64,000 nt of DNA from Acidobacteriota bacterium (lineage in GTDB: Bacteria > Acidobacteriota > Terriglobia > Bryobacterales > Bryobacteraceae). The stretch's first letter is position 1, and each line of letters starts with the position of its first letter. The stretch is from NCBI GenBank assembly GCA_018268935.1, contig JAFDVS010000071.1:94885-158884 (forward strand), written 5' to 3'. A program made the translations under genes and the position numbers. Shown one piece after another: positions 1-7,057 of this stretch. The notes beneath the pieces were generated by a model. It ran no database searches. It was not told the DNA's origin and worked only from the letters and a program-made list of their open reading frames with translations.

Positions 1-888
1 CCCATCACCGATGGCGCAGCACACCAACCCGCGCAAGCATTCCTCAATCGAACGCAGATCATCATCCGGCTTGTACGCCCACTGCCGCCCCACCGTCGCG
101 CACGTCTCCCACGGCCGCGTATTTTGAAACTTGCCGATGCGCTGTTCCGGAGTGTCGTTATCCGCGGGCAGCCCCGCCCTGTTGTTGATCACCAACTCCG
201 GTTCCATGCGCCGCATCATCGCGAGCAGCCGCTCCGCATCCCAATCCTCCGCCTTCCCGCCCAATCCATCGAAAAACCACATCCGCGTCGGCCCGTACCC
301 CAGCACTTCCTTCACCTGCCCGTGCAAGTACTCGATGTAGCGCGCATGCGCCGCCGCCCCATTGCGGTAATCCGCATGGTGCCAGTCCGGCTGTGAATAA
401 TACACGCCCCAATCAATCCCGCCGCGCCGGCAGGCATCGGAAAGCATCCGCACAATGTCTTTCCCATACGGACACCGCGGGCTCGTGATCTTGTAATCCG
501 TCAACCGCGAATCGAAGTTGCAGAAACCATCGTGGTGCTTCGTCGTGAACACCAGGTACTTCATCCCGGCATCCTTCGCCAATTGCACCCAGGCATCCGG
601 ATCGAACTTCACCGGGTTGAACATCCGGTACAGGTTGTCATAAACCTCCACCGGAACATTCCCTGTCTTCGGATCGGACCGCCCTCGCCGCTCGCCGCCG
701 CGCGACCATCCGATCTCGGTGCCGACAATACTCACCGGGCCCCAATGAATGAACATCCCGAAGCGATGATCTTTCCATCGTTCGATGGCCGCCCGCGGCG
801 CGCCTCCGTCCGATGCGAACAAGTTGTGAGAGGAAACTGCCGCCAGAGGGGCGGCGAAAGGAAGCGAACAAAATTTGCGGCGTAGCAT
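1..888 (-). CDS. Alpha-L-fucosidase, GH29 (3' end outside window)
   Basis: Reading frame open from an ATG at 888 down to the window edge, so the C-terminus is missing; 296 codons are visible. The translation shows FGMFIHWGP at about 43-51, KHHDGF at 117-122 and MWFFDG with D207 at the GH29 nucleophile position, all in the order known for family 29 fucosidases, which remove alpha-L-fucose from glycans. The first about 25 residues are a signal peptide, so export is expected. It lies 35 bp downstream of the aldo/keto reductase gene in the same orientation. Family assignment is firm; substrate specificity is inferred from the family only. Confidence 0.9.
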   Translation of the reverse strand, partial: MLRRKFCSLPFAAPLAAVSSHNLFASDGGAPRAAIERWKDHRFGMFIHWGPVSIVGTEIGWSRGGERRGRSDPKTGNVPVEVYDNLYRMFNPVKFDPDAWVQLAKDAGMKYLVFTTKHHDGFCNFDSRLTDYKITSPRCPYGKDIVRMLSDACRRGGIDWGVYYSQPDWHHADYRNGAAAHARYIEYLHGQVKEVLGYGPTRMWFFDGLGGKAEDWDAERLLAMMRRMEPELVINNRAGLPADNDTPEQRIGKFQNTRPWETCATVGRQWAYKPDDDLRSIEECLRGLVCCAIGDG

Positions 889-923
889 AAAACCAGCCGC
901 TTGCAGTCTACTCCCAGCCGCTA

Positions 924-1910
924 TTAGCGGTCAATCCACCGCTGCGCTCCTTCGCTATAGCGAGCCCCTTCCACCGCAATGCCCGCCGTAGCAATATCCA
1001 ACTCGCGAAGATCCTCCGAGCTCAGCGTGACCGCGGCTGCCGCAAGATTCTCCTCCAACCGGTGCAGTTTCGTGGTCCCCGGAATCGGCGCCATCCACGG
1101 CTTCTGCGCCAGCACCCACGCCAGAGCAATCTGCGCCGGCGTCGCCTTCTTCCGCAGCGCCATCCCATCGATCAACTCCACCACCACCCGGTTTGCCTTA
1201 CGCGCCTCAGCCGAAAACCGGGGCACTGTGTTGCGAAAATCCGTGGCGTCGAACGTCGTGTTCTCGTCGATCTTCCCCGTCAGGTATCCCTTGCCCAATG
1301 GGCTGAACGGAACAAAGCCGATTCCCAATTCCTCCAAAACCGGCAGAATTTCCGCTTCCGGCTCTCTCCACCACAGCGAGTATTCGCTCTGCAGCGCGGT
1401 GACAGGCTGCACCGCGTGCGCCCGCCGGATCGTCCTCACCCCCGCCTCGGAAAGCCCGAAATGTCGAACCTTGCCCGCCGCGATCAGATCCTTCACCGCG
1501 CCTGCCACGTCTTCAATGGGCACCGCTGGGTCAACCCTGTGCTGATACAAAAGGTCGATCACATCCGTTCGCAGCCGCCGCAGCGAAGCCTCCGCAACTT
1601 CCTTGATATGTTCCGGCCTGCTGTCCAACCCGGCCTGCTTGCCCGCTTCAAAGCGGAATCCGAACTTCGTGGCGATCAACACGTCCTTGCGATATGGCTC
1701 CAGCGCTTCACCCACCAGCTCTTCATTGAGGAACGGGCCATACACCTCCGCCGTATCGAAGAACGTAACCCCGCGCTCCACCGCCGCCCGAATCACGCCA
1801 ATCATCTCCTGCTTGTCCTTGGGCGGGCCGTAGCCGAAGCTCATGCCCATGCATCCCAATCCGAGTTCCGATACCTCCAACCCGCTTCTGCCGAGTGTTC
1901 GCTTCTTCAT
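924..1910 (-). CDS. Aldo/keto reductase
   Basis: 328-residue cytoplasmic NAD(P)H-dependent oxidoreductase of the aldo/keto reductase (TIM barrel) superfamily. The catalytic tetrad is visible as D52, Y57 (FFDTAEVYG), K82 (IATKFGF) and H124 (LLYQHRVD). The N-terminus MKKRTLGRSGLEVS and the SPLGKGYLTG segment are typical of the AKR11/AKR13-like group that reduces small aldehydes and ketones. Full length for the family. The start is an ATG preceded by GGGGAGG. It is divergent from the LTxxQ protein gene at 1944, leaving only about 33 bp for both promoters. Substrate unknown. Confidence 0.93.
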   Translation of the reverse strand: MKKRTLGRSGLEVSELGLGCMGMSFGYGPPKDKQEMIGVIRAAVERGVTFFDTAEVYGPFLNEELVGEALEPYRKDVLIATKFGFRFEAGKQAGLDSRPEHIKEVAEASLRRLRTDVIDLLYQHRVDPAVPIEDVAGAVKDLIAAGKVRHFGLSEAGVRTIRRAHAVQPVTALQSEYSLWWREPEAEILPVLEELGIGFVPFSPLGKGYLTGKIDENTTFDATDFRNTVPRFSAEARKANRVVVELIDGMALRKKATPAQIALAWVLAQKPWMAPIPGTTKLHRLEENLAAAAVTLSSEDLRELDIATAGIAVEGARYSEGAQRWIDR

Positions 1911-1943
1911 CGTGACCTCCCCTTGAGAGCTAGACTAGGAACC

Positions 1944-2558
1944 ATGCAGCGGCTTCTCTTCATTCTCGCCCTAAATTCCGCGGCTTTCGCCCAACCAGGC
2001 CCGGAAATTCCCAGATTACGCCAATTTCTCAATCTTACCGAGGCGCAATACCAGCAACTCACCGACAACTTCAACCAGTACGGCCTCATCGCCGCGCAGG
2101 CCTATGATCGCATGGATCGGCTCTACAGCGAGATCGTGGAGGAAACCGCGCGCACCCAGCCGAGACCAGCCGAACTCGGCATGCGTTACGTCGACATCGA
2201 GCTCACCTGCCGGCAAACCGTCGAAGAGTTGGCTCGCCTCAAAGCTCGCAACCTCGCCCTCCTCACCACCGCGCAGAAGGGCCGCCTGCAAATCCTCCTC
2301 GACGCCATCAAACTGGTCCCCGAGATCGGCGAGGCGCAGGATGCTCTGCTCATCGACGGCGATCCAGTCTACTTCGGAGGATATTTCCCATCCACCCCCA
2401 CCCCGGAACCCGGGGGCTCCTGCAGCTTGCGCCCTTACCCCACCTCGCCCGGCGAAAATCGCAGTGCCGGACTGTCTGCTTCCCGCTCCCCTCGTGACAA
2501 ACTTCGCACCCCTCTCGTGCCGGCCATCATTGGGCGGAAACCGGCTCGACAGAACTAA
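1944..2558 (+). CDS. Secreted LTxxQ-motif protein (Spy/CpxP-like), copy 1
   Basis: 204 residues with a signal peptide ending AAFAQ at about 16. An LTEAQ motif at 31-35 and a second LTTAQ at 107-111 are the LTxxQ signature of Spy/CpxP-type periplasmic helical proteins, known as chaperones or envelope-stress sensors. The central part is charged and helical, and the C-terminal about 60 residues are proline-rich and look disordered. It is a clear paralogue of the protein at 3227-3802: both share an LG(M/T)RYV(D/E)(I/V)E segment with a following cysteine and the LTTAQ repeat. Start chosen at the ATG that begins the signal peptide; the frame extends upstream but overlaps the divergent gene. Function inferred. 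Confidence 0.75.
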   Translation: MQRLLFILALNSAAFAQPGPEIPRLRQFLNLTEAQYQQLTDNFNQYGLIAAQAYDRMDRLYSEIVEETARTQPRPAELGMRYVDIELTCRQTVEELARLKARNLALLTTAQKGRLQILLDAIKLVPEIGEAQDALLIDGDPVYFGGYFPSTPTPEPGGSCSLRPYPTSPGENRSAGLSASRSPRDKLRTPLVPAIIGRKPARQN

Positions 2559-2581
2559 AAAATCCCGGTACAGGACGCCAG

Positions 2582-3148
2582 TCAGTGAGCGGCGGGTAGG
2601 CCATCCACCATGCGTTCGTTGACCGTTAGCTTTTCATGGATCCGGCGCTTCCACCCTTTCCCGGTTCTGATCCACGTATCGCGGATGTGAGATCCGGTCC
2701 ACACACGATGCGGCACACCCTCGATCTCTAGCGCTCTTGTGTTTCCCACAAGCCCAAGTACGACCGCGTCCGTTCCATTCAATTTGATGTCATAAATCTG
2801 AATCCCCGACGTGGTTCCATCCCGTTGGTAGTTTTCCGTCCAGGTGGCCGACCACTCCGGAGGTGGTTTCATACTGGCGATGTCGCGTCGAATAAACGGT
2901 TCCATTTCTTGCCGTGTCCTCGCCTTTTGTCCAACCGTGATGCTGATCCAATCCTCGGTATCCATTTGCATTGCCCCATCCGCGTCACCACGCCGCAGTG
3001 CCTCCAGTGCATCTTGGTACGCCGCCATGATTTGTTTCCGCGCCATTTCCACCTGTGCTTGTGAACCATTCTGCCCCCATCCGCTCACCGCAAAAGGCAA
3101 GAATCCCAGGACGCACAGCGAGGCGCTGCTAAAAGCCCGATTAAACAT
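2582..3148 (-). CDS. Secreted SnoaL/DUF4440-like protein
   Basis: 188 residues when started at the ATG that opens a signal peptide (MFNRAFSSASLCVLG...); an upstream ATG at 3214 would add 22 unlikely residues. The body has the NTF2-like layout of DUF4440/SnoaL proteins: a helix with AYQDALEALRRGDADGAM, a DTEDWISITVG strand and the C-terminal HIRDTWIRTGKGWKRR strand where this family closes its cone. NTF2-like proteins bind small ligands or act as isomerases, but no catalytic residues can be assigned here. It sits between the two LTxxQ paralogues on the opposite strand. Confidence 0.7.
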   Translation of the reverse strand: MFNRAFSSASLCVLGFLPFAVSGWGQNGSQAQVEMARKQIMAAYQDALEALRRGDADGAMQMDTEDWISITVGQKARTRQEMEPFIRRDIASMKPPPEWSATWTENYQRDGTTSGIQIYDIKLNGTDAVVLGLVGNTRALEIEGVPHRVWTGSHIRDTWIRTGKGWKRRIHEKLTVNERMVDGLPAAH

Positions 3149-3226
3149 GCCCAATAAGGACACCGCACAACGCGGAAAAGTTCCCCAGTCTCCATCTTCT
3201 CCCAAAACCCGCACTACACTAATGGG

Positions 3227-3802
3227 ATGAGATGGATTCTCGCCCTGCTGTTCACTTCCGCGGCGTTCGCGCAGACAATCCTGCCCTCACCCGGAGGCAA
3301 CCCGCCGCTGCTCGAACTGAAACAGTTCCTCGAACTCACCGACGCGCAGTACGCGCAGATCTTCCAAAACATCAATCAATACCAGCGCACCATGGCGAGC
3401 TACCAGCAACGCGTCTACGAACTCCAGCGCGACATCGCCATTGAAACCGCCCGCGAAAACCCCAGCGCCACCGAACTCGGCACGCGCTACGTCGAAGTGG
3501 AAATCAATTGCCGCCTCATGAATGAGGAAGCCGCCAAACTGCGCACCCGCAATCAGGCCCTGCTCACCACCGCGCAGAAAACGAAGTTCCAGGTTCTGCT
3601 CGACGCCATCAAACTCATGCCGCTGGTCAGCCAGGCGCAACAAGCTGCGCTCCTCGAACCGGTCACCAGCACGATTCTCCCCGTCGGCGTCGGCTCCGTC
3701 GGCGGCAGCATCGGCTCATTCCTGTTGCCCACGCCCGTTCCGACGGCTGCCTGCTACTCCGGAGGCATCATCCGCAACCCCATGCCGCTTGTGCAGCCCT
3801 AG
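3227..3802 (+). CDS. Secreted LTxxQ-motif protein (Spy/CpxP-like), copy 2
   Basis: 191 residues with a signal peptide ending AAFAQ, an LTDAQ motif at 37-41 and LTTAQ at 113-117, with long helices between them. It is the second copy of the family at 1944-2558, and the copies flank an inverted SnoaL-like gene, which suggests duplication with a later insertion or rearrangement. The last about 40 residues are glycine/proline-rich. The stop codon directly abuts the stop of the convergent rmuC gene (no spacer). A role as a periplasmic chaperone or sensor is only inferred from the LTxxQ family. Confidence 0.75.
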   Translation: MRWILALLFTSAAFAQTILPSPGGNPPLLELKQFLELTDAQYAQIFQNINQYQRTMASYQQRVYELQRDIAIETARENPSATELGTRYVEVEINCRLMNEEAAKLRTRNQALLTTAQKTKFQVLLDAIKLMPLVSQAQQAALLEPVTSTILPVGVGSVGGSIGSFLLPTPVPTAACYSGGIIRNPMPLVQP

Positions 3803-4819
3803 CTACTGGCTCCGCGGGATCCGCACTGGCGTATCCACAATCCGCGTGCTGTCCACCGTCTCGCCCGATCCTGCGCCCAATTCGTGCAGCCGCTTCGCCC
3901 CCGGAACCACGCGCCCTTCCCATGCCCCAATCGTCCGATTGAATGCGTGCACAGAGCGCTCCAACTGGCTCCCCAGCACCGCCAGTTCATTCGACAGTGC
4001 CCGCAGGCGCTCATACAAATCACTGCCCAACTCGCGAATCTCCTCCGCCCGTTCCGCTGCCCGCGACTGCCGCCATCCATACGCCACTGTCTTCAACAGC
4101 GCGATCAGCGTCGTCGGCGTCGCCAGAATCACCTTCCGGTCTGCGCCGTACTCCAACAACTCCGGTTCCTGCATCAGCGCAGCGCTAAAGAAGCTCTCCC
4201 CCGGCAAAAACAGCACGACAAACTCCGGAGTATCCGACAACTGGTCCCAATACGACTTCGCGCTCAGCCTCACAATCTGTGTCCGCACATGCGCCGCGTG
4301 ATCTTTCAGCTTCGCTGTCCGCAACGCTTCGTCCGATGCCTCGCTCGCCTCCAGGTACGCCGCCAGCGGTGTCTTCGCATCCACCACCACATTGCGCCCG
4401 CTCGGAAGGTGAATCACCATGTCCGGCCGCGTCTTCTTTCCATCCGATTCATTCGCCGGCTGCTCGGAAAAATCGCAATGCTCCGCCATCCCGGCTAATT
4501 CCACCACGCGCCGTAGTTGCATTTCACCCCAACGCCCGCGCACGCCCGGCGATCGCAGCGCACTCGCCAGCCGCGCCGTCTCCCGCTGCAGTTGCAGTTC
4601 GCTCGATGCCAGGTTCGAAATCTGCTCCTTCAGGCTTGTACTCACGCGCTCCCGCGCCAGTTCGAACCCTTGCAGCCGTTCGCCTAGTTCTTTCAGCGAT
4701 GCTTCTACCGCATCGGCAACCGTCTTCGCCGACGATTTCCGCATCACCAACCCCATCAGCGCGCCGCCGATGACAAAGGCTGCCACCAATCCGAAAAAGT
4801 AAATCACTTGGTCTGTCAA
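3803..4819 (-). CDS. rmuC: DNA recombination protein RmuC family
   Basis: 338 residues: an N-terminal membrane anchor at about 5-27, a short coiled coil (ELGERLQGFELARERV...), then the RmuC domain. Diagnostic segments are RGRWGEMQLRRVVELAGM, RPDMVIHLPSGRNVVVDAKTPL (PD-(D/E)xK-like core with D and K of VVDAK), and VLFLPGESFFSAAL. RmuC proteins are membrane-tethered nuclease-fold proteins that limit inversions at repeats and act against incoming DNA in E. coli. Slightly short for the family because the coiled coil is reduced. Convergent with the LTxxQ gene. Confidence 0.93.
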   Translation of the reverse strand: MTDQVIYFFGLVAAFVIGGALMGLVMRKSSAKTVADAVEASLKELGERLQGFELARERVSTSLKEQISNLASSELQLQRETARLASALRSPGVRGRWGEMQLRRVVELAGMAEHCDFSEQPANESDGKKTRPDMVIHLPSGRNVVVDAKTPLAAYLEASEASDEALRTAKLKDHAAHVRTQIVRLSAKSYWDQLSDTPEFVVLFLPGESFFSAALMQEPELLEYGADRKVILATPTTLIALLKTVAYGWRQSRAAERAEEIRELGSDLYERLRALSNELAVLGSQLERSVHAFNRTIGAWEGRVVPGAKRLHELGAGSGETVDSTRIVDTPVRIPRSQ

Positions 4820-4890
4820 AATTACAACTCCTTAAGACCACTCCGTAACCTGAAGCACGTGTGGAAATGATACATTATGACGGATTCGCC

Positions 4891-5895
4891 ATGATGCACA
4901 CACGACGCACCTTCCTCGCTGCCTGTTCCGCCGCGGCATTCGCCCAAACCCCCACCACCAAAATGGGCGTTGCCACCACCTGCTACATGACCGTGCGCCG
5001 TCCCAAGGATACTCTCGAATTCCTGGAGCATTGCCATTCACTCGGCGCCGGCGGCATCCAGGCCCAACTCAGCAACACCTCGCCCGAATACTTGAAAACC
5101 CTCCGCACCAAACTCGAGAGCTACGGCATGTGGATCGAAGTGATGTCCGGCCTGCCACGCCAGGGCGGGGAAGAAGCCTTTGCCCGCACCCTCGCCGCCG
5201 CCAAAGAGGTCAAAGCCCTCTGCATCCGCTCCGCCTGCCTCGGTGGCCGCCGCTACGAAACCTTCGCCACCATGGACGATTGGCAGAAATTCGTGGCCAC
5301 TTCCCACGCCGCGCTGCAAAAAGCCATCCCCATGGCCGAAAAGGCCCAAGTCACCTTCGCCATCGAAAACCACAAGGATTGGACCATCGACGAACTGCTC
5401 GCCATCCTCAAGAAGTATTCCAGTGAGCGCTTCGGCGTCTGTCTCGACACGGGCAACAATATCAGCCTCCTCGATGACGCCATGGAAGTTGTCGAGCGCC
5501 TCGCCCCCTACGCCGTCTCCACCCACATCAAGGACATGGCGCTCGAAGAATATCCCGACGGCTTCCTGCTCGCCGAAGTCCCCCTCGGCGCAGGCTACCT
5601 CGACATCCCCAAAATCCTCAAGGTCATCACCGCCGCGCGTCCCAATACCAAGATCACGCTCGAAATGATCACCCGCGATCCGCTCAAGGTGCCTTGCCTC
5701 ACGGACAAGTACTGGGCCACTTTCCCCCAGCGCGAAGCCTCGCGTTTGGCCCGCATGCTCCGCACCGTGCGCGAAGCGAAGAACCCCAAGCCCATCGCCA
5801 AACTGAGCCCTCTGCCCGCCAAAACACAATGGCAACTGGAAGAAGACAACGTAGTCCTTTGTCTCAAATACGCCCGGGAACGGCTGGCTCTCTGA
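4891..5895 (+). CDS. Sugar phosphate isomerase/epimerase, exported
   Basis: 334 residues. The start is set at the tandem ATGs 4891/4894, which open a short Tat-like leader (HTRRTFLAACSAAAFA); the frame continues to a GTG at 4861 that would add a non-leader extension. The remainder is a xylose-isomerase-like TIM barrel (AP endonuclease family 2 fold) with metal-ligand candidates in FAIENHKDW, GVCLDTGN and VSTHIKDM, ending in LEMITRDPL. Family members isomerise or epimerise sugars or inositols; no substrate can be named. Stands alone between rmuC and the alpha/alpha-barrel gene. Confidence 0.85.
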   Translation: MMHTRRTFLAACSAAAFAQTPTTKMGVATTCYMTVRRPKDTLEFLEHCHSLGAGGIQAQLSNTSPEYLKTLRTKLESYGMWIEVMSGLPRQGGEEAFARTLAAAKEVKALCIRSACLGGRRYETFATMDDWQKFVATSHAALQKAIPMAEKAQVTFAIENHKDWTIDELLAILKKYSSERFGVCLDTGNNISLLDDAMEVVERLAPYAVSTHIKDMALEEYPDGFLLAEVPLGAGYLDIPKILKVITAARPNTKITLEMITRDPLKVPCLTDKYWATFPQREASRLARMLRTVREAKNPKPIAKLSPLPAKTQWQLEEDNVVLCLKYARERLAL

Positions 5896-5986
5896 TCGCG
5901 AACCTTGTTCCCCATTCCCCCCAACCCCACGCTACGCTACAATAAAATATTTGTCAGCCGCTACTCAAACCGCATTGATCTTTCCT

Positions 5987-7057
5987 ATGTTTCTTGAACG
6001 CGCCGGGCGCTGGTTTCTCCACTCCGGCATCCAGGAGAACCACGGAGGCGTCGCGCGTTACTACCGCATCGACCTCGCCCGCAACAACCGTATCTCCACC
6101 GAAATTACCGGCTACGCCGTCAGCGCCCTCGTTTACCTCTACGAATCCACCGGCCGGCAGGAGTACCTCGACGCCGCCATCAAGGCCGGCGACTTCCTCC
6201 TTCGCGCCTTCCACCCGGAACTCGAAGTCTTCCCCTTCGAATGGCCCCCCACCCAAGCCCCGGAAGAAAATCGGGTCTTTTTCTTCGATGGCGGCATCAT
6301 CATCCGCGGCCTTCTCGCTCTCCACCGCCTCACTGGCGACCTCCGCTATCTCGAAACCGCCAAGCAAGCCGGCGACGGCTTGGCCCGCGTCCACGAGCAC
6401 GACGGCAATTACGCCCCCATCCTCCAGCTCCCTCACCTGACCCCTCTCCCCTACGGCAACACCTGGTCCAATAACTCCGGCTGCTATCAGCTCAAATCGG
6501 CCCTCGCATGGCGGCAGCTCGCCGACGCCACCGGCGAACAGCGCTACGCCCGCTACTTCGAAACCGCGCTCGAACGCGCCCTTGCCAACGACGCCTCATT
6601 TCTCCCCGGCGCCACCGAACGCCACCGCGTTATGGATCGCCTTCACGCTTACTCCTACTTCCTCGAAGCGCTCCTCTCCGTCGCCGATCAGCCCGAATGC
6701 CGCGCCGCCCTCCGCAACGGCATCAACAAAGTGGCCCACTACCTTCGCGACATCGCCCCCGAATTCGCCCGCTCCGATGTCTACGGCCAGCTCCTTCGCG
6801 TCCGCATCTTCGCCGCCCATCAAATCGCCGTGCCCCTCAACCACGCGCAGGCCGCCGAAGAAGCCGCGGCTATGGCCCAATTCCAGATGGAGTCCATCGA
6901 CCCGCGCCTCGATGGCGGCTTCTGCTTCGGGAAGCGTGACGGCCATTTCACACCACACGCCAACCCCGTATCCACAGCGTTTTGCCTGCAAGCCCTCCAC
7001 ATGTGGCGGCAGCACGAAGGCGGGGCCATCCGCGAAAGCTGGCGAGACTTGATTTGA
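5987..7057 (+). CDS. Alpha/alpha-barrel (six-hairpin glycosidase-like) protein
   Basis: 356 residues of repeated helical hairpins (TGYAVSALVYLYESTGRQEYLDAAIKAGDF..., GLLALHRLTGDLRYLETAKQAGDG) as in six-hairpin glycosidase-fold proteins. It has no signal peptide. The ATG at 5987 is preferred over an upstream TTG at 5951. Its stop is embedded in the TTG start of the following glycosyltransferase (4-bp TTGA overlap), so the two are translationally coupled. A role in building or trimming a surface glycan is inferred from that coupling. No family catalytic residues could be fixed by eye. Confidence 0.75.
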   Translation: MFLERAGRWFLHSGIQENHGGVARYYRIDLARNNRISTEITGYAVSALVYLYESTGRQEYLDAAIKAGDFLLRAFHPELEVFPFEWPPTQAPEENRVFFFDGGIIIRGLLALHRLTGDLRYLETAKQAGDGLARVHEHDGNYAPILQLPHLTPLPYGNTWSNNSGCYQLKSALAWRQLADATGEQRYARYFETALERALANDASFLPGATERHRVMDRLHAYSYFLEALLSVADQPECRAALRNGINKVAHYLRDIAPEFARSDVYGQLLRVRIFAAHQIAVPLNHAQAAEEAAAMAQFQMESIDPRLDGGFCFGKRDGHFTPHANPVSTAFCLQALHMWRQHEGGAIRESWRDLI

